Below are positions 11,581 to 22,747 of a stretch of DNA of 53,065 nucleotides, piece after piece. A model generated the notes under the pieces. The model was given only the letters and a program-made list of their open reading frames with translations. It was not told the DNA's origin and did not search any database. The position numbers and the translations under genes were made by a program. How positions within the stretch are numbered: position 1 is the stretch's first letter; each line of letters begins with the position of its first letter. The stretch lies in the NCBI GenBank assembly GCA_025449115.1, contig JAHLKC010000196.1, positions 1 through 53,065 of the forward strand, written 5' to 3'. This DNA comes from Chytridium lagenaria (Eukaryota; Chytridiomycota; Chytridiomycetes; Chytridiales; Chytridiaceae).

Positions 11581-11964
11581 GATTGTGATGGTGTTGAATA
11601 AGTGGAACGTCAATGACGTTAAAAAAAGCGACGGAGGGGGGATCCTTTTTTATATGTCCGCCACATCGGGTGGCCAATGCCTCCCAAATAGGTCAACGTC
11701 AATGGTGGAATATAGATCGATCAAACTCCATCGGCCGATTGTTAATTGTAGAGGGAAACATAACGCAACTATGAAGACCTATCCACTTTGGACAAGTAAT
11801 CCGCGTCTTTTTGTCTTAAAGTTTGTAGCTCCAACAGCCTGCTAACGACACCAGCGTAACAATTCACCAGAAGAAAAAAAATATATACGATAATAGTGCA
11901 ATACACGCAACAATGTAACAAAAAAAAATATAAACGGGCTAAAAATTCACATTCAGCTAAACAT
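11581..11964. other. Intergenic region between SDR start and LanC-like 3' end
   Basis: Contains the SDR promoter (TATATAAAAAAGG-like on the minus strand near 11645-11657) and the A-rich 3' flank of the LanC-like gene. No gene recognised. Confidence 0.5.
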
Positions 11965-14152
11965 TCATACATCCGTAAACCCCGGAAACCCTCCACTTCC
12001 AAGCCATCCCGTCACATACCCCTCCCTCTCCGCCCCCAATATCCAATCTCCGCCGCCAACAATGCAACCCCCGCAATCCCCTCAAACAATCCCTCCCTCT
12101 TCTTCGTTCTCCCCCAATCGTCCCCCAGCCTCAACAAGCGCAGGTGGTGGCGCTACAATCTTATGCGGTTCATCGAATTTCATAGCAAGATCCAAGAAAC
12201 GTTGAGCACGGTGGAAATCAAGCGCACGGTGGGTATGACGATATAATGCGAGAAAGACAAAGGCGTTGCCCGAGATACCGTGACAGAGACCAACACCTTT
12301 ACGAAGGACACCGCGTTCCCAGACGGCTTCGGCGGCGCGTTTAGCCACGTCGAGGAAGGTGGGATCGTGGAAGGCTTCGTAAGCTTTTAACAAACAGAAA
12401 ATAACACCTAAATACTTTCGTTTAGATACGCGTTGAAAAGGACGGAGAAAAACTAGCCTGGTCCACCATGACAAAACTGCAAAAGTTCATCTCCTTCATA
12501 TAGTTGCGGCGAGTTCCCTAACGACTCGTTCGCCCTGACCGTGAAATTCCCATTCTGGACTTGTCGTCTAATCAATACTTAACAGACTCCTCCACTTCCT
12601 GACGAAGAGAGAGTGTTCGAGCAGGTGGCTCGTCCTGAAAGCGTTTACGTTTTAATGAGGCGTAATCGGGTCCTGAGCCGCGTGGGCCAATGGCGTTGCT
12701 GCCGCTCGCGGGTGTGTAGGCGGGCTTTGAAGGGACGGTGGGATTCACTGAGGTGGGGGCGTTGATGACCGTAGAATCGGTAGGTTTAGTATCGGCGGCT
12801 TGGGGGGTGGTAGATGGTTCGACGTCCATCTTGTCCGCGGTTTCTTCTTTCTTTGCCTCCGATTCGAAACTGCGGTAGTAGCAGCACCATCATCAACTTC
12901 CATTTTATCACTGTTGCCTTCCTCCTTCACGTCAGCCTTCGCTTCCTCCTTTACTTCCTCCTTTCCCTGCTCTTTTTTCACCTCCTCCTCCTTCTTCTCA
13001 TCTTCCGCCTTAACCAACAACTTCGGAATATTCATCAAAATCCCCAACGGGCCTGCAGTCCCATGCGCCGCCCCCACATAACTCTCCATATGCCAAGTCC
13101 ACGCAAGTGGCGCCCCGACTCTAGGCCTAGACTGCTGTCGATCCCTCTCAAACCTTGGACTGAACGACCGTCGCCCTCCAGCGCGTCCATCCTCCATCAC
13201 AGCATCGCAACAGCGTCTATGAGGGATCGTCAAGACCAAGAGAGGTGGAGAGGTCGAGACCCAGGCATTTTCGGAGGAAAAGGAGGGTGTAGAGGTAGCC
13301 GGGTTTACCGTGGAACAAGTCGGTAGATCCTTTGGGAGAAAGGCATATTTTTTTCATTTCTAAGAGGGGGCTGATGACGGTTGGGAGAAGGTCTTTTGTG
13401 CCTTCTTGGTGGTAGACTATTTAAGATAGTTAAAATACATATTGACACAAACAATAAATGACTTACTGGCAGCTGCAACAGCGTAAACACCCGCGCGGGA
13501 ATCCATAAATCCACACTTGTGTGTCTTGAAGCCGATTTCTGTTCCTCAAGAATCTCGGCATGAACTTTTGTAAGTGCAGACTCAATATACTCATGGGCAA
13601 GAGTAAGCGCCGACACGCCATTGACGGTAAACCCGGGATCATAGAGAAACACCTTTAAAAACAACAATGCAATACCAGCATGTCCTGTTAAAAGTCAGCA
13701 AAGCTTTAAACTGCCAAAATCCAACCATGATAAACATCATACGGCACATCTTTCTCCGCCAAATCCCATTTCTCCCTCACACTTTTCGTCAACTCCACCA
13801 ACGCCTCCCTCGCCTTCATCCTCACGTCCTGCGTCGGTCCCATCTCTTCCTCCGGCACCGTTTCCCCGAAATATGGGTTCGGAAGGTGTCGAGCGGTTTT
13901 CTTGACGGCTTCGCTGGACTCGGCGGCGGCGGCTGCGTCGTCTTCTAAGGTGGAGTCGAGGGGTTCGCTGGGGATGTAGGGTGCGTGGACAGGTTTATCT
14001 GCGTCCATGCTGGTTTCGGGGGCGTCGTCTTCGTCAACGGCGGGGGAGGTCGTCGTTGCAGGTGGGCATGTCGATCTCGGGGAGAGGGTCGTCGACGGGC
14101 TGGTCTGTCTCCATGATGGGAGCGTTGTCCGGGTGTGAGTGTCGTCTTCCAT
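11965..14152 (-). CDS. LanC-like protein (LANCL family) with acidic insert
   Basis: Eukaryotic LanC-like proteins are zinc-binding alpha-toroid proteins related to lanthionine cyclases; in animals they add glutathione to dehydroamino acids. Segments in order: N-terminal [11 protein letters not shown]; exon junction giving [81 protein letters not shown] (first zinc Cys); [19 protein letters not shown] (zinc Cys-His); and [19 protein letters not shown] with a GFPGFTDV end. All three zinc ligands are present. A Lys/Glu-rich, low-complexity insert (about 12570-12990) separates the GAAHG and FCHGG motifs, where family members usually have a short linker. The start at 14152 (MEDDTHTR) is chosen from the longest frame joining the conserved part. 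Frame breaks occur near 13535, 12830, 13205 and 12010. Confidence 0.8.
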
Positions 14153-15053
14153 TTTTAGTCGCTGGTTTTTTTTTCTGTGGGGTGACAAGTTGTTGGCCTA
14201 TGCACTTTCAGGTGGTAGTCGTATAAAGGTGGTGGTCGTTGATGGTTCGAACAGATGACGGGTTTGGTAACGGTGAGGAGACTATCTCTGTGGGAATATT
14301 AATCATGTGCTCAAGATGGAGGGGAATAGGGAGGCGAATAAAACTCTTCGACAAAAAAATCCTGACCAAAAATCGACTTATCCACCTCACGGCACACTTA
14401 CCCACTTACCTAGCCATAGTGGTTGAGGTAGGGAAGATGCGCATGCAGTATTCTCATTCGAGAAGCACTATTTTTTCTACTCACACGCTTGACAGCGCAT
14501 CGCGGTACACGCGTTGCTATTTAAATTGTAACTTGCAGGGTTCCAATTCTTGTAGCGACTGCCGGACGCTCTCCGAATCTTCTATTAACGAGAATTTGTA
14601 ATGAAATTGTAAGCCTTGTGGCAGGAGACTCGAGGCGCCATGAGCTCATGGTTGCTTTTTCTTCATTATAATGGCGCTAACAGGCACATTTACACACGAA
14701 CACGCTCTTGCAGCTTGAGGGTCATTTTCACAAAAAGTTCTAGCAAGCTGAAAGCTCTGCTTACAGCATGAGATGGCTGGGCTGGCAGGGTAATCTTCTT
14801 TTGTAATAAATAACATCCCCTTTCTTTCTTTCTTTCTTGTCATAAGATACAAACTCCGATAGTGATACCGCAGCCAATCATGTCACTGTTAATTGTTGGC
14901 CAATGAAGGAGCTAATAGGCAAAAAATGTCAACGGAAATAAATGTACTCTAAAATGGGTATAGAAACAAGAAGAAATATCTTCTAAAGCAAAGACGCCTG
15001 GCAGTATGTCCATCAGGTAAGCTCGCATAGATTATGCATTATGAGCTTTAAAG
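14153..15053. other. Intergenic region upstream of LanC-like gene
   Basis: A 0.9 kb stretch between the start of the LanC-like gene and the stop of the GT14 gene. It contains a CTTT microsatellite at 14820-14838. No protein or RNA gene recognised. Confidence 0.55.
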
Positions 15054-16971
15054 TCATGCCACACCATCAGTGGACGACATGTGATGATGCTTCATCAGCC
15101 ACTCCCAAACCTCCCACCCCGACTCCACACCCAAATCCACCGGAGAGGCAAACAAAAGCTCCATTCCCTCACTAATATCCTTCCCGTCCTCCTCATCATC
15201 CTCCTTCGCAAACGTGTTATGCAAAAGACGCTTCATGTCATTAACATTCAAGATATTCTTTTCGGTTATTCTGCGATGGTTGTTGCGTGACAGGTAGGCA
15301 TCCTTAAATTGCGGCGTATTCATCAAGACTGCATATTAGAGTATTGCGAAAGATGATGTTAGAACTTTTTTAACAGAGACTGGTGTAAGTATAACCCACC
15401 GTAGCAAAAAAACTTCTCCTCAGCTCTCTTCATATGCTCCATAAACGCCATCACCCTATGTGACGTCCACGAAGAGCGAAGAAAATCCAAAGATTCTCTA
15501 GACAATATCATCCATGGGCTTTGTTTGCAAACATTCCAGTTCTGAAATGGCGAGTATAAGATCATCGGCTCCATTAACCGCTTTAAACTCCGTGGTGTCG
15601 ATATATTTTTGACGTCAGATTGCGTAATATTGTCTGAAACGCCTTCCCGTCTTACAGCTGATAGATAGGATTGCGCTGAGTTTATAGCCCAAAAGTCTAA
15701 TTTGCGTAATCAGAAATGAAGCTCAGTGAAGAAAAAACGACCGCTGCGAGGAAACCAAAAGAGAGAAAAGAGAACATATATACCAGCGGCTTCTGCAGGA
15801 TCTTCGATGCTTACAAAACTTTTCTTTGCATTCCTCTTCAACCCCAACACCCTTTGCACTTCCCCAGCTTTTCGTACGGGGATATCCAAAGGCGAAATAT
15901 TGATAACATGACTCCACCCCGTCCCTAAATCCATCAACTCCCACATTCCCGACAACATACTCCACAGCATCCCTGAACCAGATCTTCGTTTCGAAAATCG
16001 ATTCTTTGCGAGAAACACGTTCCCAACGTCTGCCAGCGTCCTAGGACCAGATCTATCAATCTCGATGTCTTCGAGACGTTTAAATATGAAAGCACCAAGC
16101 TCGCTTCGGATGAGTGGCGCATCCGCATCCACGTGAATAAGAATGAGGGATGACCCATCATCGAGAAGGTCGATGAGGTGTTTGACGTTTGGTATGCGGA
16201 GAGTGTCTCCCACTTCAACTTGAAGGAGATAGGCGACCTTTAGAGCAGTTGAGAAGAGAATAAGATATTGCTCTCACTTTGTATGATTTTGAGGAAATAG
16301 TAGATGCTGAGTTCTTGCGGAAATTGATGGAGGGAAGGGTTGAGCCAAAATAGGTTGGGCATCCACTTTTCGTAAAAGTGGTCTTTGTGATAGCCTTGCC
16401 AGCGAATTTGAACCATCAGCTGCAGCATAACAAGAAAGCCTCAGCATTTTGTTCTTTATGTCCGCGTTCTCTGCAGTCTCCTATACAGAGACAATAATGG
16501 ATCAGCCAACTAGCTGAGCGTTGATCAGGATAACTAGACAGTACTAAGTAAAGAAAGTGATACCTTTAGAGCTTGAAGAGCCGTTGTCATTATATTTTCC
16601 GCAACATTATCGACCAGTTCCACCAATGCTTCCATGGGTTTCCTTCTGTCTACTGCTCGGTCCCAGTTCCAAGCTTCCACGGGCTCGAATGCATCAAAAG
16701 TGGAGCCTTCCAACATTGTGCAAAGTCTGAACCCTTGCGCGATTCGATAGCGATTCAGTTTTTTGTGCTCAGGTGGGGATGGGTTGTCGTATTGCATAGC
16801 TGTGAGATCATTGTGGGTTCCGTTGGAGTTAAAGTGGAGTTCAGGGTAAAAAGGAAGGATGGTGCTTTGAGAAGGGTGTAGTGGTAAGGCAGTTGGGCTA
16901 CTCTTTCCGGGAGATGAAGCTGACAAATTCTGGTTTCGAGCTTGTAAAGAATCTCTTGAGTTGCCAGTCAT
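15054..16971 (-). CDS. GT14-type glycosyltransferase (core-2/I-branching/xylosyltransferase family)
   Basis: Family 14 enzymes transfer GlcNAc, xylose or glucuronic acid, usually in the Golgi. Seen: an N-terminal exon (16564-16971) with AWNWDRAVDRRKPMEALVEL; a second exon ending near 16278 (IRWQGYHKDHFYEKW); then the family core VAYLLQVEVGDTLRI, SLILIHVDADAP (the 'hHVDxK' strand), VFLAKNRF, GWSHVINISPLDIPVRK (equivalent to 'WDYxINLSGxDYPL'), and SPWMILSREFLDFL-type and GWEVWEWLMKHH-like segments towards the C-terminus. The stop is TGA 15054-15056. The start at 16971 (MTGNSRDSL) is the first ATG in frame. No membrane anchor is visible, unlike animal members, so an upstream exon may be missing. 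The frame changes at 15330-15600 make the 3' half approximate. The acceptor sugar is unknown. Confidence 0.7.
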
Positions 16972-17862
16972 GATCGCTGGTTGTTTTAGAGTTGCAATAT
17001 GCACGTAAGCTAAATTAAAGCCATTGCAAGAATCTCGAAGAGATCGCCTTGAATACTGACCTAGATTCTGTTATCCAACGATGCTTTGATTCAACATTTG
17101 CAGCGTATACACCAATAGGATTATGATGACACAACTAGTGATGGCTAACGCATGCGGCAGCCGTATCCTGGTCAGGCCCAGGATATGAAGCAGTGATTCC
17201 TTTAGGTTAAAACCGTCCCACTTCTACGCATCTTCAACGCGCAGAAAACTCAAAAGATGATAGTTGGGGGGTAAATAAGACTACCAGTAAATGGAACTGG
17301 TGTCAAAACGGTAGAGACATTGAGCTTAGGGTCTACAGCGTTGGACTTAATATGTATCGTAAATCCGCCCTTCTCTTAAAGTCAACACCAATGGACTTGA
17401 CTGCGATAAGATACTTTGAACCAATAAATGAAAGTGTGTGGTAATCCCAAACAAGTGAAGATACGCAGCTAGTCATGTATTTTTCTATCTCCGATTACAA
17501 CATCGCAATGGTATCGGCGAGTGTCCAACATCCATGACCCATCGATCGACCATCCACACCATATATGCATCCAACCATCCTATCCATCCATCCAGCCAGC
17601 CATCCCATCCATCATCTCACCCTCCCTCATCCGCCTGTCCAATTGTCCCTTTGATGCCGTCATTGTCAAAGTTTTGGCTTGTGTTCTGGTACCAGTTTTG
17701 CCCTCCAGGTGCAACCAACATTCCAACCTCCAAAACCAGGAGGCTTCTTTTGCCAAATTTTGGTGCTAGACTTTGGCAGTCTCTCACTAAATCTCTCACT
17801 AAATCTGCTGCACCTTCAGCAACTGCCTCGCTTCCGCAAAGACATTCGTCACTCAGCAACTC
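16972..17862. other. Divergent promoter region between GT14 and ubiquitin protease genes
   Basis: About 0.9 kb between two divergent genes. It holds a CATC-type microsatellite (17569-17617). Open frames at 17521-17893 depend on this repeat and look non-coding. Confidence 0.55.
17569..17617. repeat. CATC/CCAT microsatellite
   Basis: Irregular tandem CATC/CCAT/CAGC units (catccaaccatcctatcc and onward) in the intergenic region. Confidence 0.7.
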
Positions 17863-20531
17863 ATGCCTGCTACTGCTAACGCTTCACCCATGAGCAGCAG
17901 TACAGTTACAACGGCTGGGAAGCCAGCAAGCGTCAATGAGCTGATGGAGGACGCAAAAGTAATGGTCACTCCGCAAAAGTACCCTTGGGATAGGTGGCTA
18001 TCGTCTGCCTCAACTATGGTGCAAAGGGTGAGATGTTTTCCTGGAATGTGATATTCATTTTTGTAAAGACTATTGGTGGGCGTTGGAAGCTAATATAACT
18101 TTGCCTTCTCCGTCGACTTGCAGGGCAAGGACTATGAGAGAAACGGAGACATCGACAATGCTTTTATCTACTACCAGAGATTTGTTAGGTGAGCTCATCG
18201 GCTTGAATCTTGTCGCAGAATACTAAAAGATTCCCCTGTCGACAGGGTTGTTCTGGAGATTCTTCCTGCTCATCCCAAATTCACTGCAAGCGATGTGACA
18301 TATCAGCTTTTGAACAAGGTGCGCACGTCAAATATCGAGCATTTTCTTCCTCTGCAAGCGTTTCATATCTTTTACTAAACGTAGTGATAGGATGCACTCG
18401 GAGCTCTCTCCCGTATCTCAGAGCTCACACAAACCGTCGACAACCGACTTCGAATGTGGGAACGACAAAACCAGAGCGCTGCCTCAACGGTCTCTCACCC
18501 AAAGATAACAACACCTACATCAAAATTCAACCCTTTTCGCTCGAATTCCGACCCTATTAGCCAACAATCCCAGCCAAATGCCATTCCGGATCCCTTTGCA
18601 GGAAGTTCCCCTACGACTACATTTCCAACGGTTCATTTAGCTTCAGATCCGTTTGCACCAACTGTTCAGTCAAACGGGGAAACAAATGCGATGGGCGGTA
18701 ATGGATCCCTATGCTGGATCCCTTCCTTCCCTTTCACAATAACAGCATTCCCGTCCTGTCGTCTTTAAGCCTCGATATGGGACGCTCACACACCTCATCA
18801 TTCTTGTCCAATCCCACCAATTCCTCAAACAACTTCAACCCATTTCGAGACTCCACCCCCAGCATCTCCACCTTTACATCAGTTACAAACCCACAATCCG
18901 AGCCATCATCACACTATAACCCCTTCCTCCAAGACATGCAACGTAGTTCCACCACTGGCGGGAAACTACAACCTGTCTCCTTTTCTCGCACAGCCTCCGA
19001 CCCCTTCCTCCCCTCCCTCCTCCAAACTCCCCCGACAACCCCCGACAATTCCGCTTTAAAACGGTTCCTTACAACCCCAGCTCAACCTTCTGGCCCTATC
19101 AAGCCTGTTGGTTTGCGAAATCTTGGAAACACATGCTACATGAATGCGACGTTACAGTGCTTGAGCTTAACGATGCCGTTGTCGTCCTATTTTGCGAGGG
19201 ATTGTTTTGTAAAGCATCTGAATGTGAGGAATTCGAGGGGGAGTCGAGGGGTTGTAGCGATGGAGTTCGCAAAGCTTATGAAGAGTATGAGTGCTGGGAA
19301 TGGGGAGGTTGTTGTGCCGAAAGACTTTAAGGTACAGCACTACGAGTTTCTCTCCTTTGTTTTCTGCGAAGGACTATTGAATTTTAACGTACGTTTAATA
19401 GAAAACTATTGGAGACCTCTCGGATCGGTTTTATGGAAACCAACAACACGATTCGTCCGAGTTCTTGACTTTTCTTCTTGATATGATTCACGAGGATTTG
19501 AATGTTGCGCCAGACGCAAACTCGTCAAGCCCCGTTCACGGAGACGATATGGATGAAGGTGGACTATCGGAAGAGGTAAACTTTATTTGCTTTTGCTATT
19601 GTGGAGTGATTGTCAAGTAGCTAACTTCATCTCGTGAAGGATCTCGCGAAAAGAAATTGGGAGAGATACGTGCGGAAGAATTACTCGATTGTCGTGGACT
19701 TATTTCAGGGCCAATTAAAGTCACGGCTTACATGCTTGACTTGTGGAAAGGTAATTTCAGTCATCTTGTAACTCCCTTCTCCCTGTTTGCAGACCAACTT
19801 AAACCTGCTTCACTTTCCAGTCCTCCAACACATTCTCCCCCTTCATGTACCTCTCTGTCCCGATCCCCACCGGCTCCAAAGTCGACATTACAGACTGCGT
19901 ACGCGCCTTTATTGCTCCCGAGCGAATGGAAGCTGACAATGCATGGTTTTGTCCACGATGTAAGACGAGGAGGGACACCATCAAGGAGACGTTTGTGGTG
20001 AGGTTTCCGAGTATCTTGATTGTGCATTTGAAAAGATTTGGTGGGAGCTTGGGGGAGACCAAGATTAGAACAGATGTGGAGTATCCGATTTTGGGATTAG
20101 ATCTTGGGTTTTGCAAAGGGACGGATGGGGGAGGAGTGGCGAGATGGCGCAGTATAATCTTTATGGAGTTTTGGTAAGTACACCTTATGATTTTGATTTT
20201 TGCCTTTTGGGGGTTGAAGATATTTTTTGGCCGTGTTATCTTTTAAAAAGTCTGTTATATTTTCTGACCTTTTCACAGAACCATAGTGGCACGCTTACAA
20301 GTGGACATTACACTGCTAGGATGAGGCATGGAAGGGACTGGTATTATTTCGACGACGCAGTTGTTAATCCATGCGCCCGAGAGTCACTCAAGGTAAATAT
20401 TGTTTTGTGTAATTATACTGATATTAATCCTGTTGTTGTTTTCATTTTAGTCTGAACACGCGTACGCACTCTTTTATGCACGGCACGGGACAGACGTTAA
20501 CTCTATGACCGCTACCAATTGGTGGTCATGA
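17863..20531 (+). CDS. Ubiquitin carboxyl-terminal hydrolase (USP8/Doa4-like)
   Basis: A cysteine protease that removes ubiquitin, probably acting at endosomes. The N-terminal region (from MPATANASPM) holds a USP8-dimerisation/MIT-like helical domain split over short exons: GKDYERNGDIDNAFIYYQR, then VVLEILPAHPKF and ALGALSRISEL. A long Ser/Pro/Asn-rich linker with repeated NPFR and DPF motifs follows (possible endocytic adaptor-binding sites). The catalytic domain has the Cys box GLRNLGNTCYMNATLQCL (near 19111), HDSSEFLTFLLDMI, the zinc pair CLTCGK and CPRCKTRR, SSNTFSPFMYLSVPIP, ILIVHLKRF, and the His box HSGTLTSGHYTARMR followed by WYYFDD. The last exon ends YALFYARHG, then TGA at 20529-20531. 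One frame break is near 18700 in the linker; the catalytic exons join cleanly with GT-AG introns. Confidence 0.87.
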
Positions 20532-21224
20532 TTATCTTTATAATCTTTATTTTTATCATTCACGCTATTTCTGTTAAAAGACTTCCTGTTTTACCATCCT
20601 TTGACGGTGCAGACCTGTTCTTTTCACACATCTTGAACCATTTCTTTTTCTTCAGCCATTTATGTTGTTCGGTTTTCAATTACTTTGCCTGTTCCAGTGT
20701 CGACATCTGTTTTATGGGAATTTATTGATCCCTTTCCATATTATTTATTATAAAGAACAGTCGCTGTTTTCTGTTTACCTCTATTTTTCGTTTATTCCAT
20801 TAAATCTCGATGTGGCACATTCACAGGCAGCTAGTAAAGACGCATGACATGAGGAGTTTTAGAGATTATTATGGTAGCAAGAAGGTTTTGCATTTAACGT
20901 ATTTTCTTTTTTTATTACGCCATGTCGAACCAGCGACAACTAAAGCAAGCAAAGAATTTTTTTACGATGCAAGGGAAACAACCGACAGCGCATACGATCC
21001 AGCAAAAAAGGGTGCAACATTGCATTGGAAACAACAGAAGGAGGAAGGAATACATGGACAAGAATGTGGGATGGTGAGGGGTAAATATTTGTAATATATG
21101 CATAAAATAAATATATACGTCGAAGAATACCTTTTTACCAAGTCTTCAGTGGAAAATCATGCAAAAAGATATACGAGGGCTGAATAAAACAACAAAAATA
21201 AAGATACGAAGCAAACGGGAGAGC
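20532..21224. other. Convergent intergenic region
   Basis: T-rich 3' flank of the ubiquitin protease and A-rich 3' flank of the minus-strand gene. An open frame at 20810-21094 has no recognisable features. Confidence 0.55.
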
Positions 21225-22747
21225 TCAACCAACCCAAAGATCCAAAAACTCGTCCCTCTCCATTTCCCAACACATCCAATCCCTCCTCACCAAGACAGCA
21301 CCATACCCTCTCCTCCTCACAAACCTCCCAGCAGCCCCACAAGCAACCCTCTTGACAGGTGAAAACCCAAGTCCTTCAAGAACTTATCCCCAGTAGCACC
21401 ACCACCCAACATCGACCCATCTTCTGAAAACGTATCTTCAGCAGCAGGCGCAATAACCGCCTCCTCCGCTTCATCATCGTCCAAAATCTCCAACGCCACT
21501 GAAGACGACATTCTAGAGGGTGGCGTGAACGCCATCGCACCAATACCAGTATCCCTTGACCAACTTTCAAGCGTACCGATCCCAATTCTTCCACAGGGTC
21601 GACCGCTTTCATTGACCCCACCGAAAAAGAACAAGGGCTTGGACATTGATGCTGCGTGAGCTGATTTTGTGGACGTCACGCACGACATGGAGGGACTTGA
21701 TGAGGGTGTTATCATACAAGCTGAATCGGATTGCATGGGGGCGCGAAAGACGTGGGCGAGGACGGATTTAAGAGCTTCTTTGGAGTAGCCGTTGTTGCAA
21801 TGGGTAGGGTCCATGATGGCGGAAATGTGGGAGTGTCGAAGTCGGGGAAGGCTGGGGAGGAAGTGACAGAGGGTAGATGTCTTCGTTGGAGGCAAAGAGG
21901 GAGGGAGAGAGGAGGGGTAAGGGGAGAGGGGATTGCTAGTGGCGGATATGGGATCTTCCATGTTGGGACTGGTGGGGATGAGGCGGAAGGAGAGGGAGGA
22001 CGAAGTTCGATGATGCCTATGAAAACGGGGGCAGGTTCCTCGGTTTTAGGAGAGGATGGAGTGTCAAAGTCGAATGGGTTGAGTGGCGAAAGGAGCGATG
22101 GGGAACCAGCCCTGCTACTGCTGCTGTTACGGCCGAGACTTCCAGAGGGGAGTTGAGGGATGCGGTCGTAGCTCAATGACCCAGATGCATCGGCTTCCAG
22201 GGGAACATGCACAAAGTCGGGTGGGGAAGTACCAGAAGGTGATGATGGTGATTCAACGGCGTTGATAGGAGTGGATAGGAATAGCCAAGGCCATGACATT
22301 TTCCTTGAATGAGATCGCTGACGACCCCCAGATGGCGCCGAATGCTTTGGGTAGAGAATAGTATCAACTTCAGGGATAAGATCAGGGTGAGCCGCCATGA
22401 ACTTGAAGAGCCATGCCTGCATGGTATTGTCTGGTGGTGCGACTGAACTTGCGGTGCGGATGAGGTACGTTCCCTTTTCATCAACTCATCACTAGGGACG
22501 CTGTTGGACCTCACATGGGCCAATTGCGTTTCGCCACTCTTTCGGGATCCAGCCTAGGGAATGTCTTTGACGCTGCTGATCCGAATGGAGCGGGAGGACC
22601 GACGATGATGGGAGTGAGGATGAGACGGGGAGTTATGAGAGGCAGTAACGAGATGGAATGTGTCTCGAGAGGCATTCTGTTGCTAAAAGTCTTTACAGGC
22701 GATGAAAGTCTGAGATTTGGAAGATGCTGTTGATGATGATGATGCAT
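21225..22747 (-). CDS. Unrecognised Ser/Pro-rich protein
   Basis: I do not recognise this protein. From ATG at 22747 it begins with a His run (MHHHHQQHLPNLRL). It then has phospho-site-like serine clusters (HVRSNSVPSDELMKRERTSS), a more ordered segment (MQAWLFKFMAAHPDLIPEVD) and an SHSRKMSWPW motif. A long Ser/Pro/Thr-rich middle (about 22250-21720) includes LSPLNPFDFDTPSSP, followed by an acidic patch (LEILDDDEAEEAVIAP) and a basic C-terminus (VKRVACGAAGRFVRRRGYG, ending LDLWVG) with TGA at 21225-21227. Frame breaks near 22545, 22470 and 21360 (T run) interrupt it. Composition bias on one strand over 1.5 kb and the conserved-looking ends argue for a real, largely disordered, possibly regulatory protein. 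Confidence 0.5.

Noticed and set aside
17521..17893. Open frames with repeated His/Pro/Ser
   Set aside because: They arise from the CATC microsatellite and run into the USP 5' region in the wrong frame.
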